A stretch of DNA of 64,000 bases, taken from contig SJOL01009557.1 of the NCBI GenBank assembly GCA_004794785.1, positions 352,080-416,079 of the forward strand, in the 5' to 3' direction. Position 1 is the stretch's first letter, and every line of letters begins with the position of its first letter. A program made the position numbers and the translations under genes. The notes below the pieces were generated by a model, which was not told where the DNA came from, searched no databases, and saw nothing but the letters and a program-made list of their open reading frames with translations. This document shows, piece after piece, positions 20,894 to 31,400 of this stretch. Origin of the DNA: Opisthorchis felineus. Its lineage: Eukaryota > Platyhelminthes > Trematoda > Opisthorchiida > Opisthorchiidae.

Positions 20894-23390
20894 TAAACGC
20901 ATCCTAGCTACAAATATTTCGACACTAACATTGTAAGTGTTCACTCCATACATATTCACACTGCTAATCTTAAAAGCCTCGAGTAATTTGTTCTTACTAT
21001 CTTTGCCCTTTTCTATGTAATGACTACAAGGACTTTAGAGGAAATGATTTTCTTCGTTTCGATATTTTTCTGTTGAATTCAAATTGTCGTAGAACTTTCT
21101 GAACAAGATAACAGTTGACCTATCCACAGTACGCAATTTATAAGTAGCATAGGTTGATTTTGCCAGCGGTGATCACTATGGTCTGTAAGCAGTGAGTGTT
21201 TTCGTTCAACCGGCCGGATAGACAACTTCGAGGTCTGCACCATAGTTAACTTGACATTCAAAGCTTGATTAACAGCTGATCTATATCTGACCTAGTTTCA
21301 TCGAGTCTTGTCAAGCCAGTCCTGATTGAGTTGTCCCCTCTGTCCCACTGAGACGAGCTTAGCAAAAATTGATTTACTCTTCAATCAGAGGCGGATCCCC
21401 GGTTAAACGACTGCCGTTTCAGAGTTGCTCCGTATCTGATAGGTTGAGTTTGATCAAGTATGTTGCACTGAATTAGTGTACGTCACTTTGAACAAATCAA
21501 GCGGTAGGGTCGGCAATCAAACCACAATCTTACAGTGCTTGATGGCAGTACCCATCCGTTTTTCTTTCATGTTCCGTAATGGCAGTAATGGGGTGGCACG
21601 AAATTCCGTGTGATGTATGATTCAGTACAGCTCCACCAATCGCGGTTGAACCTGAAGAGAACACAAAGAACTGTGTAGTGAGCGATTTTGCACTTATTGG
21701 ATGTCAGCATGTATGAGTGTTTGCGCTAAATTCAGGCACGTTTGTGAAAAAAATAAAACCAAGGTCAATAAGGTTCACAATGAGAAGAAAACAGTGAACA
21801 TACTTGTTAAATCTGACTGCCGTCCCCGCTCCAGTGCCTTAGTGCCGGAAAAAGACTCGCCGACAAGGAACACAACAGCTTTATTGCAAACAAGCAAGAG
21901 TGTGAAAGTACCACGGCCTCGCGCCATATTTTGAACGACACTGTTTGACCTTGGTTTAAGGCTGTCTGATCGGCGTTTAGTGGAGTTTGAGGGTCTCAGT
22001 ACGTTTCGAACATTCTGGAATAATCTTCAGGAACCACGAATCCCCCAGTGCAGATTAGGGTGAGGATTATTAATCCGAAGAGAGTAAAGAGGTCCCAAGG
22101 TGCTGTCACTATAGACCGGGTAGATCGCCCAGACCGAAATTATGCCGATGAAAAGGTAACACAGCAGTCCGCCCAACTGGGAGGGAGATCCGTAGTCGTG
22201 GTGGGGGGGGGGTTAACAAAATCCCTAGTTTTATATGACAGACGAACGAAATTTAAGCCATATATTCAAATATTTTTTACATACTATATGACATGCTATT
22301 ATTAGTATCATTTATAATGCATAATCTTGAACAGACCCTAGAAAAAATATATGGTCATCGCATTGTGGCAGTAAATCCCGGATACCTCTAGGAACCTATT
22401 GCTAAATTCGCTTGCAATGACTCACTCTAAAGCACGTACTCTGTAACTCTCCCTGGTCATAAAACCAGTCTCTTTTTAGATGTTTCATTTTCATTCCAGC
22501 TGACTGACTGATTGGGCGTCCTTGGGTCTGCTATCACGTAGGGACACTGTCTACGACAAATCGGTAAGCGCAGACCTCTTGACAAACCGGTGTCGGAATA
22601 TTGGTTGACAGTCAGAACCCTGTTTTCAAACACACATATAAACTATCAACTGGTCATTGTACATGCCGATTAATTGCACGATCAGCGCTCAAAACAGACT
22701 GAACTCTGTCGTTGATATCTTGGTTTTCTTCCGTGTTTGACTCATCAAGGCAATATACCTTTATTTGCCTTAGACAGCCCTTTTGATAGCCCGTTCACAA
22801 GTGAGGTTCTTAGATCAGAACCGAACATTGGGGAGGATACGCCTGCGATAAGCTGCTATATAAACAGTAATGCTTGCATAACTGTACGCTTATCAAAGCG
22901 ATTCAAAAGTGCGCGAACAGAAACATACATTACACACAAAACAACAGGAAAGAGCAAGTGAAATGTCCCATTAATTTCATTAATTTCTGATGATACGGCA
23001 ATGATGACACTGATGGTCATTAACAGCTTAAGATTAGGTGAATGAACGAAAGGAGCTTCATTCGTTCATGTGAACTCGCGATACTTAGCTAGATGATTGG
23101 CCCTAGGGATTGGCTTCTGTCGTGCGACTGAGCTCCCAATACTCGTAATGATAATCAGGAAGCTAAACTAAACATACGCTCTAAAGTAAATCTCACTATC
23201 TATTGTATCACAAGCCATGTGATAAGCCATGGAAATTTCAGTTTTCAAGCCCATAGATGGTACGAGGACTACGCACCGGAGGTAACCGGCAGATTTAAAC
23301 CTCGTTTTTGAGGATCCTGGCTTATCCTGACGAAGCGAAAATCGATTGTCATGTCAATTAACTTCCTCGTTCCCGGGTTAATTGAAACAG
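20894..23390. other. Intergenic; G-run near 22203-22212
   Basis: No gene recognised. A run of ten or eleven G residues lies near 22203. The short ORFs carry no recognisable motif. Confidence 0.4.
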
Positions 23391-23618
23391 GCAATCCCTG
23401 ATGCACTGTGGCGAAGTAAAAGGCGTAAAAATCTTCTGGTCCCTTTTGGAGAGCCTATCAGTCCATTGGTAAAGTTTTGGGGACCGGGACGACATGATTC
23501 CTTTAGGAGAAAAATACCCCAGTTCGATGGAGGGGGACGAATTGGGAAAACACTGTATTTACCATGCGATACTTGTGAGTGTCCGCACGCTATTGGTTTT
23601 GACACACCTGGTCAAAAG
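23391..23618 (+). CDS. Candidate internal exon, unknown protein (76 codons)
   Basis: A 228-base open frame bounded by an acceptor-like ATTGAAACAG (AG at 23389-23390) and a consensus donor CAAAAG|GTAAGA (GT at 23619-23620). It starts and ends in phase 0. The translation includes RKNLLVPFGEPISPLVKFWG and TLYLPCDTCECPHAIGFDTP, a composition like real protein, with three closely spaced cysteines. I do not recognise the family, and the polypyrimidine tract is weak. The end phase does not fit the EGR exon at 28222, so it is not obviously part of that gene. Confidence 0.3.
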
Positions 23619-25789
23619 GTAAGACCATTCAAACAAGTTGAGTAAAATTTGGAAGTAGCTGATAAATTCAGTTAACAATACGCTGGAGAGAAACGCGCTT
23701 CAATCTTTTGAAGAAAATTGAAGAACGCTCGTAACAAAAACTGTCTTTACCGGTCCACTAGGTGGTTGCTCAAAAGTTGAGTCATTGTACATCCACATAT
23801 GTTGAAAGTACGAAACACTGAACTACTGTGGCGGAAGATCAATCGATCAACTAAAACGATCGTCTGGCAGGAGCAACGAAGGAGGGTAATCATCCAGATC
23901 CGTTAAAATAAATAATTGGGAACAGGAATGAATTCAGCAAATAGCCATCTGGAAACAGCTTACCACAGTCCGGCCTAATAGCTTCAGTTCGTGAACCGAT
24001 GAAACGAAATGATCATATCATGAAATATGTTGTCCAGGTAATTGTTCGGCATAGGTTTTTCGTGGTGCCTCGATATCCCTACTGTTTCCTCATAGCAGTG
24101 GCTACTACGCTGAACAGAGCAGAAAATCAGGTTGCCGGAATCTCAGCGACAAGTCGATAGCGTAAACGATCCAACGTCTTCCCCGATTTGGATCCTTGCT
24201 ACATCCATTCTTTCCAGATGATCTAATCTGTATTTTAACGTGCGTCCTCGTGTTAAATTCTCCATTTTCGTCCATCGTTCTCAATTTGGTCGAGTTAAAG
24301 ACTCGCCCGTGTTCTGGAAAGAAGTGAACTCTACTTCCTCGAATCATTTACTCATTTGCTTACTAAAACAATATTCAAGTTTCATTCCAGAAAACAGATT
24401 ATGAACAAGGCAAATTATTTACCCAACTGAAACCCACGATGGAGATCCGGTCGACGAATACCGTCGGTGAGAGATTCATTCAAAGCTCATTCGGATCTCA
24501 TGGTAACATCGGTTGGTTGGTGCTCTATCCACCTCGCAAAAAATTTCAAATCCACATAGGAATAAATAGATGAAATTTGAAGGTGGACAGAACAGAGATG
24601 TTAGTGGGCTCTGGACAAATTTTGGCTAAGCTTACCACGCTCCTATAATAAAATGACTTCACTCCGAATATCACCAAGTTTAAGATATTTGATTAACTCC
24701 GCAGAATAGAGAATGGAGTGCAGATTACAATGGAAAACTTCTTCAACCGCTTCAAATTCCTTATGGTAGCTAAGCTCGAGTACGAATACTAAATGTGCTC
24801 CATGATAACATCATTGGTTGCTCACATTGGAACTTCAAATTACCGTATAAACAAAAATGAAATTTACTGCACTAATTATCGCAGTTAATCCGCATAGACT
24901 CCAGAAACACTGAACACCCGGTTATCGATCCAGCGAGTTATTTTTGGCTGATTGGTTTTAGCTGAATCAATCGGACAGCTGCAACTTTAGCCACCGGCCC
25001 AAAAGTAGGCAGACGATCAAAGCGCCTTGGCGTTATCGCAGATAACACAGGTAGAAAAACGAACGTCCCCCACCCTCAGAAGAACAGTGACGCAGTCGAT
25101 TGGACTATGAATACTCACGTGTTTGTGAACTCCCCAGCTGTAGTTTGCGAAAGCCGACTGAAATCCGAGTGGTCTTTGAATTCGCTCACTCATAGAAGTC
25201 TTGGGAACTGGACGGCATATCTGAATGTTGCCGCATGTGGTATATAGAAGAAAGAAGGGTCCCCATTCAGAAATCCCAGTAAAAATAGTCCCCCGAAGAG
25301 AGGCCACTATTGAGGAAGAATTGTCTGTGCATCCTCTGAGGAATGCATTTTATTCGGACTTTAATTGTGTTTGATCCAACATCCGTGTACCGAGCATGTA
25401 AAAAAAACTTGGAAGAAATTCCTGGACTCTGTAAGTAGTGTCTGACTCTGTCTCATGATCACATTTTCTCATTTTCATTCTCATTCTCACATTTTCTCAC
25501 ATTTTCCTCCTGATCACATATTGTATTTTGCGGTACGGGCTTTACCCACCTTTCCAAGACAGTAGCCTATGTAGACTGTGGACACAAAATGACAAATTGG
25601 ATATGTACCAAAAGTCGTATGTACAAGATTTGTACCCCGTTATCAAAAGCTCTCGATACCCCATTTATAAGAACCATCATCTGGCACATGAACCTGTTGC
25701 AATAAGCACGTATCATGCGACATATGACTTAACAAAATAACACTGAGGTCGTTCTTTGCGATATCTGGAGAAAGTCAAACTTCATTGGG
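23619..25789. other. Unannotated intergenic sequence
   Basis: No recognised coding or repeat family. A pyrimidine-rich stretch with repeated TCTCATTTTC/TCACATTTTC lies at about 25460-25510. Confidence 0.4.
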
Positions 25790-25912
25790 TGGGTCCACCA
25801 TCCAACGGTGCACCGATGAAGTCTTTTCGTATGGTGACGAAACCTTTGCAAGTCGATTGTCAAGCTCGGCAAACAGATCAATAGTCACCTGATCGACAGC
25901 CAAAAACGGTAG
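25790..25912 (-). repeat. REP-D family copy with open translated segment
   Basis: Minus-strand translation reads AVDQVTIDLFAELDNRLAKV followed by SSPYEKTSSVHRWMVDPP without a stop. The same protein-like string is recognisable in the two arms at 20.4-20.9 kb and at 50.3 kb. At the nucleotide level it contains CGATGAAGTC...GACGAAACC when read on the plus strand. Confidence 0.6.
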
Positions 25913-26929
25913 GGGGTGCTGGATGCGGACTGTCTTGGTGAGTGACCACTCCTTTTGGGGGCTCTTTCTGGGGAGGGAGGAATTTCAAAATCCAGACAGG
26001 TTAACCACTCAGGTGAATGGCAGTGAAAGCAACAAAAACAACATTGGATAAACCGGAAGGAAACTCTCTACACGAGTAACAAATACAATCGACCGTAAGA
26101 AGACAGGAACCACTTTCTCTCTACTCTGTACATAAAGAAAGAAGTCACCGTTTCACTATGGAAGATATAGAGATTCTGGCTAGTATCCGTGCAGACATGC
26201 AAGGGAATTTATGCAAGCGTGACACTCAGTCAGCCCAGATCCCGAGCTTAATCGAACAATGCAAGCACGGCCCAGTTTCACACAAATGGATCAGAAAGCA
26301 GGATTAATCACGAGACCACTTCGGCATGGGCCGTGAGATACGAATCAGAAAGGCCCACATCACAGATCGCCTGAACGTCAACCAGTCAGAACAGGAATGA
26401 AAAATCAAATCGATAGAATTTTTCACCAGACTAACCAATAATAATCAAAGATCATCCCCCTTCAGAAGCAAGTGCACGCGCACACCACCAATCTAAGCAC
26501 AATTACCAACGCACAGCTTCGCCCCACTCCACTTCACAACTACGATTGGTGTGAAACGCCTGCCGAGAACTAGGCAATATAAGTTGTAGTCTCTTCGTTG
26601 TTTGCACGAGAACCAGTAAACCAATCCAGGGACCTGGAGTAGAGAACCCATAAGTCGGGTGTTTGTACCCCCTGAACGATGAAACCAACTGCCAGTCACC
26701 TGATGTTTGAAGGTATTAGTTAGTGGTTGTGTAATCGAGGGAAGTTTAGCAGAGGTAGTACTGTGAAAGTCACTTAAGTCGGTATAACTGCAAAGGACGC
26801 ATGCATCCGTTTCGTCCACAGACATGTGCTCAACTTCATACTAATTTTCATCGGCGTCACTGTCTTCAGCCTTCCTTCTCCCGTGTTGACCCGATTAGTG
26901 TAATAAAGTGAGAAAGCATCGGACTCGAG
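25913..26929. other. Unannotated intergenic sequence
   Basis: Contains overlapping minus-strand ORFs at 26493-26825 (110 and 61 codons) that I cannot assign; probably a dispersed-element fragment. Confidence 0.35.
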
Positions 26930-27035
26930 TTTGTCTTGCCGGAGCTCAGCAGTAGTGCATATTCTTTGCCATGCCTGGGTTCGAACCTGGATACCTGAAG
27001 GTGAGCGTGTTACTACCAGGCCACCGGCCTGATGG
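26930..27035 (-). repeat. SINE-C: tRNA-like head
   Basis: On the minus strand: an A-box-like GTGGCCTGGTAGTAACAC and a B box CCAGGTTCGAACCCAGG, about 40 bases apart as in a tRNA promoter. The T-arm has one mismatch and the acceptor stem pairs poorly, so this is a tRNA-derived SINE rather than a tRNA gene. The nearby GGACTCGAGTTTGTCTTGCC resembles part of the 940-bp array unit. Confidence 0.55.
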
Positions 27036-28101
27036 ATGTAGATGAACAGGCGAACGTGGTGAAGCGTGAATACTGGGGCCTAGTAGTCTGAAGCCTCGAA
27101 GGCACGATGAATGTCCTGTTTACGTTGACCAGTTAGGCGGCTAGTTGAGGCTCCTAAATCTGATGGCGTTAGAAGCAGCTACCGCGTCATTGCTCGAGCA
27201 GCTGAGCAAACCAGCATGAACATGTTCGCCTGTTGGGATATGACAATTCAGGTGCGTCCAGCGAGCGCTGGAGTCGCATTAGCAACAAGCTTGGTTCGCG
27301 TGTCAGGGATCTATCTTTTGTCCTAGAAGACCAAATATCGAGTCCGGTGAGCCCACACATTGATATAATCTAACCAGAATGACCGCTGTAGATCAGCAGC
27401 TGAACTGTTCAAACAAAAGTAATATGGATAAGAAATTTCAAAAATTCTCCAGCCATCTGCATGCACTTCTTTTGGTTGTGTGATTTACGGGCGATTTAGC
27501 CGGTAGAAAGCAACTGCTGGTCTCACTTTTACTAGTATGAGCTAAAAGGAATTCTTGGCACTGTCGATGGACAATGAGTAGGCTTCCTCCAGCCTTTTCG
27601 AAAACTCACTCATTGAACCCGTGGAGCAACTAGACAGCTGCCACGCCCGGCATAGACTACAATGCATGACTTATCACTTCAGGCTTATTGTTTATCAAAG
27701 CGTGACTTTTTTCACCTCCTACCCTAATGACTAACCGTTTGAATAATTTGGACAAGATGCATCACCACAATGACGCTCTGTATGTCAGTTGTCCTAATTG
27801 GGAACACGCGCACATAAGTGACGATTTTGTTCAAGAAGTTGAAAACACGGATACTCGCTCTTGCTTGGCCTGTGTGTGAAAACCAAGTCACCAGTCCGTT
27901 GTCGATCAATATCATACATTTCGACAAAAGAAAAAAACAGCTGTTTCCAAACCCCATCACATCCGCAGCAGTCACAGCGTAAACACCGCGAACTACACGT
28001 CTGCTTGCTGTACACCCACGTTGCATCGGTCGTATCGCCGTAACGATTGGCAAGTGCGACTGGTGGGGTGAGATTCGCTCGGTGAACAGTTGGACTTAAG
28101 C
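27036..28101. other. Upstream region of the EGR gene
   Basis: No gene or repeat recognised; short antisense ORFs only. Confidence 0.4.
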
Positions 28102-28133
28102 GATTGGCTGGCGTTAGTTTATTACTTTAAATA
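28102..28133 (+). promoter_or_regulatory. CCAAT-like and TATA-like elements before EGR exon 1
   Basis: GATTGG (28102-28107, inverted CCAAT) and TTTAAATA (28126-28133) lie 145 and 120 bases before the ATG at 28251. This spacing is possible for a core promoter if exon 1 starts near 28160. The alternative is that 28222 is an intron acceptor, in which case these are chance matches. Confidence 0.25.
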
Positions 28134-28221
28134 GCAGGCGTTGGCGGTGCTAATACAATTGGCTGATACATTTCGTATAAAGTCAACAGTCTCGATGACC
28201 AGGAAATTACTTTTCTCGCAG

Positions 28222-28458
28222 CTTCCCGATACGGTGGACGAAGTCAGGAAATGACAAGGATTACACCGAAATTTTCACTTGGATTCATCGACCTTAAGAA
28301 TATTTTCAATGATATTCCGACTGGGTACACGCCAACCAATGCTCCGGATGAATCTTTTCGCGACTTTTCCAAGTTGGAAAATTTAGACACACCAACCCCA
28401 TTGGAAAATCCGGATACCGAGACGGTTTTCGTCTATTCCGTCAACACTGGTGCTGCTG
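28222..28458 (+). CDS. EGR: EGR exon 1 (or first recognised exon)
   Basis: Open frame from the acceptor-like TTTTCTCGCAG (AG 28220-28221), with ATG at 28251 and translation [20 protein letters not shown] and onward to VYSVNTGAA. It ends at a strong donor CTGCTG|GTGAGT. The upstream frame has a stop at 28164-28166, so either this is an internal exon starting at 28222, or the ATG at 28251 is the true start. The stretch is acidic, with Pro/Thr runs. It is assigned to the gene by matching phase and by lying upstream with no other partner, not by homology. Confidence 0.6.
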
Positions 28459-31400
28459 GTGAGTGTTTCATACTGTACCGTGGTTTCGAATAGTTGAGTG
28501 GTTTGGAATATTTGTTCACCGTTAGTGAATATAAACCTTATCACTCTGCAACCTTTGATCGAGAACGGTCTCGCCTGGATAGATCACTGGGGATATCCTT
28601 GTCAAAGCACATCAAAACTCATTCATGTAGACTTTGAGTAAAATACCTCTAATGGGATATTGATTACTGAGTCAGCATATATTAAATATAAATCGATAGT
28701 AACTAATTTTCACCGTTTGAATTATGGAGTGAATAGGTATCCTTATGTTGATTAGTCCGGTACAATGATTCACATGCTACTTCACAAGGTATACCCTTTC
28801 ATTGCGTTCTGGAAGGATATTATCTTCCAAGTCTTGCTTACCCGAACCAAGCTACTCCGTGTAGTAGGAAAACTATCCATGAGCAGTACACAAAATTAAC
28901 GGATCACTAACATTACCTTGCATGCATGATTTGCATGATTGCATGATTTTACAAATGCGGCGCAGAAAAAATAACGATCCCTAGTAAGGACGTTAAAGGT
29001 TTGAACATTCTGAGATGAATTGGGCAAGTTAAGATCGTTTTTCATGATCATTTTCGGTAAACAGAGAAAGTAACTTCAACCTGAACTTGAAGAATTGTTT
29101 TGGCAAAGATAAATCAAATGAACAGATGACTGGCTCTGTTACTTCAGAGGGAAACAAATACAACAATAACTGAATTTCCAATTTTGACGTTAGAGACTGA
29201 AGTTATTCAAGAAATAAGATGAATTGTTAATCAAGTTACTCAAGACACAATGAAAATGACTTGGTGATTTGGACGACTGTGTGGACGACACGTGTTGAGT
29301 TTGTAGCAGATAATGGTAAACTCGCAGCCTAATTTACGACTCCATATGCTGAGGGTAGCAGATGCAGAGTTTTGCTCATGACACCACCAAAACATAACCA
29401 TCTCTACCTTTCGTGAGCTGTTGGTACCTTTTCGATCAACAGTTGCCACTATCGGGATAAGAACGTTTCCCTGCAGAGGCCCCAGAACTGCAAAGCACAA
29501 CCATGGAGACGCAAGCAGGGACGAATCGCGGATACTATAAATAATTTGCGCATAATTACACTGATATGAACGAAAGTGGCTTTGAAACGTCGTACGCCGG
29601 CTGTTGCAGCCAGAAGTAAAACAATAAGGGATGGGGAAATGACGAACATACTCTTGGTTGGATAGAGTAAATGGAACAGTGTCTCAAGGTTCAATTAGTT
29701 GAAAAACGCATGGAAACGTGGTAACAATCGGTGTCTCAAGGTCCTCTTCGGCTGCACAACAACTTGCCGTACGCTCTTGCTTCATTTCAGGCCGGGTCAG
29801 CATGTGTGGCACAGTAGGACACAGCTTTATCGCCCCCCCCGGTCGCTCGTTTGTCAGGACTCCCACCACTGCACTCTATTTATTGGCCATGCACTTGTCA
29901 GGCTAATTCCATGTGGGACAGGGCCGCGATGATGAACGCAGAACGACTGTTGCCTTTCAAAGCGTTTGACTTATGGATGTCATTTAGTCATTTCTATATT
30001 TGAGCCTCATGTGCATGTAAATTTTGTGCCCCTGGGGCTAGCGCAGCGAAAACACAAAGATGTGCACAATGCAACCGGTTAGTTATTCTTTCAACCTGTT
30101 GCCATTTTGTCTGTGTGGGATTGCACTGTAGCGTCCCACGAATCAAACAGTGTCAAACACAGACGTCTTTCATCAAGAGTGGGTACGGCTAGGTCGTTAG
30201 TGAACAATAAAGGGAAAATGTTACACAGTCTAGGAGGATGAACGTCAGAGAACAAGAACATCAAATGGACCGGACAGGAAACAAGTATCCTAGTGGGTGG
30301 TAGATCCAACTTCAGTGGATTATCATGTGGAGTCTTCAAACCTGAACACAAAGCGCATTCATCTAATAAATGTATCCTACCGGATTCAGCCATCGCTTTG
30401 TAGAGTTGTCAACATTTATGTTGACAAGTAAATGAGTCGTTCTGCAACGACTCTGGGCTGTGTATCCGAGCAGAGTGAATTCAAAATGTCCTTTTCTCGT
30501 AGTCAATGTATGGTGCCATAGCAGCAAAAGGATAACACAGGGATGATGAGTAATATTTACAAACCACTTCACCGGAGGTAAATGGCAACACAGGTCCCGC
30601 ATTTTCGGTTCGACAGTGTTCGCGGTTTATTTCTACCATTCGAACGTGTCCTTGAAAATTCGTCAGAATAACGATGTGGTAAAATTTCCTGTTTGTGTGT
30701 GTGTGGTCCTCAGGCGTTCACAAGGCAATTTGCATGGAATCGGTACCTTGGAGAGTGCTTAAAAAAAGTGGCGGAAGGGAAGTGCAGTTTTTGATGGTAG
30801 TCCGCTTGAGTTTTTCTTCGTAAAAGATGAAAATACAAAGGCCAGTGGCAAAACAAAGAATTGAACAAAAGAAGCCTTTATTAGTCATCCATGGCGCATT
30901 TCAAATGAGCAATCTGGCTTCAATTTGGCACAGTTTTGAGTTGAAAAGTGCCTTGTACACAAACGTTAGTTTTGTGCAAACGAATGGTTGTCACCTGAGT
31001 AACAGCAATCTGTTGAGTTCTTATGAATGTTGAGTGATTGGACTACACAACCTGAAAGGTTGTTAGGTTGACAGTTAGGTTAGTCAGCAACCTGGTTATG
31101 AAACTCCTTGTGAGAAACGACTACCTACGTAGAATGGTTTAAAGTACACTCGCTTTTATTATTGTTCCGTATTCCTCCGTGTGATAGTGAACAATCGCGG
31201 AATCGATCTGAAATATCCAGCCTGTGATTCTGTGAGTGACACAACAGATTAATTTCGACCAAACTGTCCACCGGACTTCAGTCAGTCACCACACATTCAG
31301 TAGGGAATCAATCATCAGCTATATCATCATAGCGATATATCGATTTTAGTTCATAGTTTACGCTGAGGCGTCGCCGCAACCGTTTATCGACCGCTTGTGA

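Noticed and set aside
26493..26825. 110-codon minus ORF
   Set aside because: Overlapping frames without domain signature; probably part of a dispersed element.
26960..27035. Functional tRNA gene on the minus strand
   Set aside because: A and B boxes are present but the acceptor stem pairs poorly and no convincing anticodon arm is formed; fits a SINE head.
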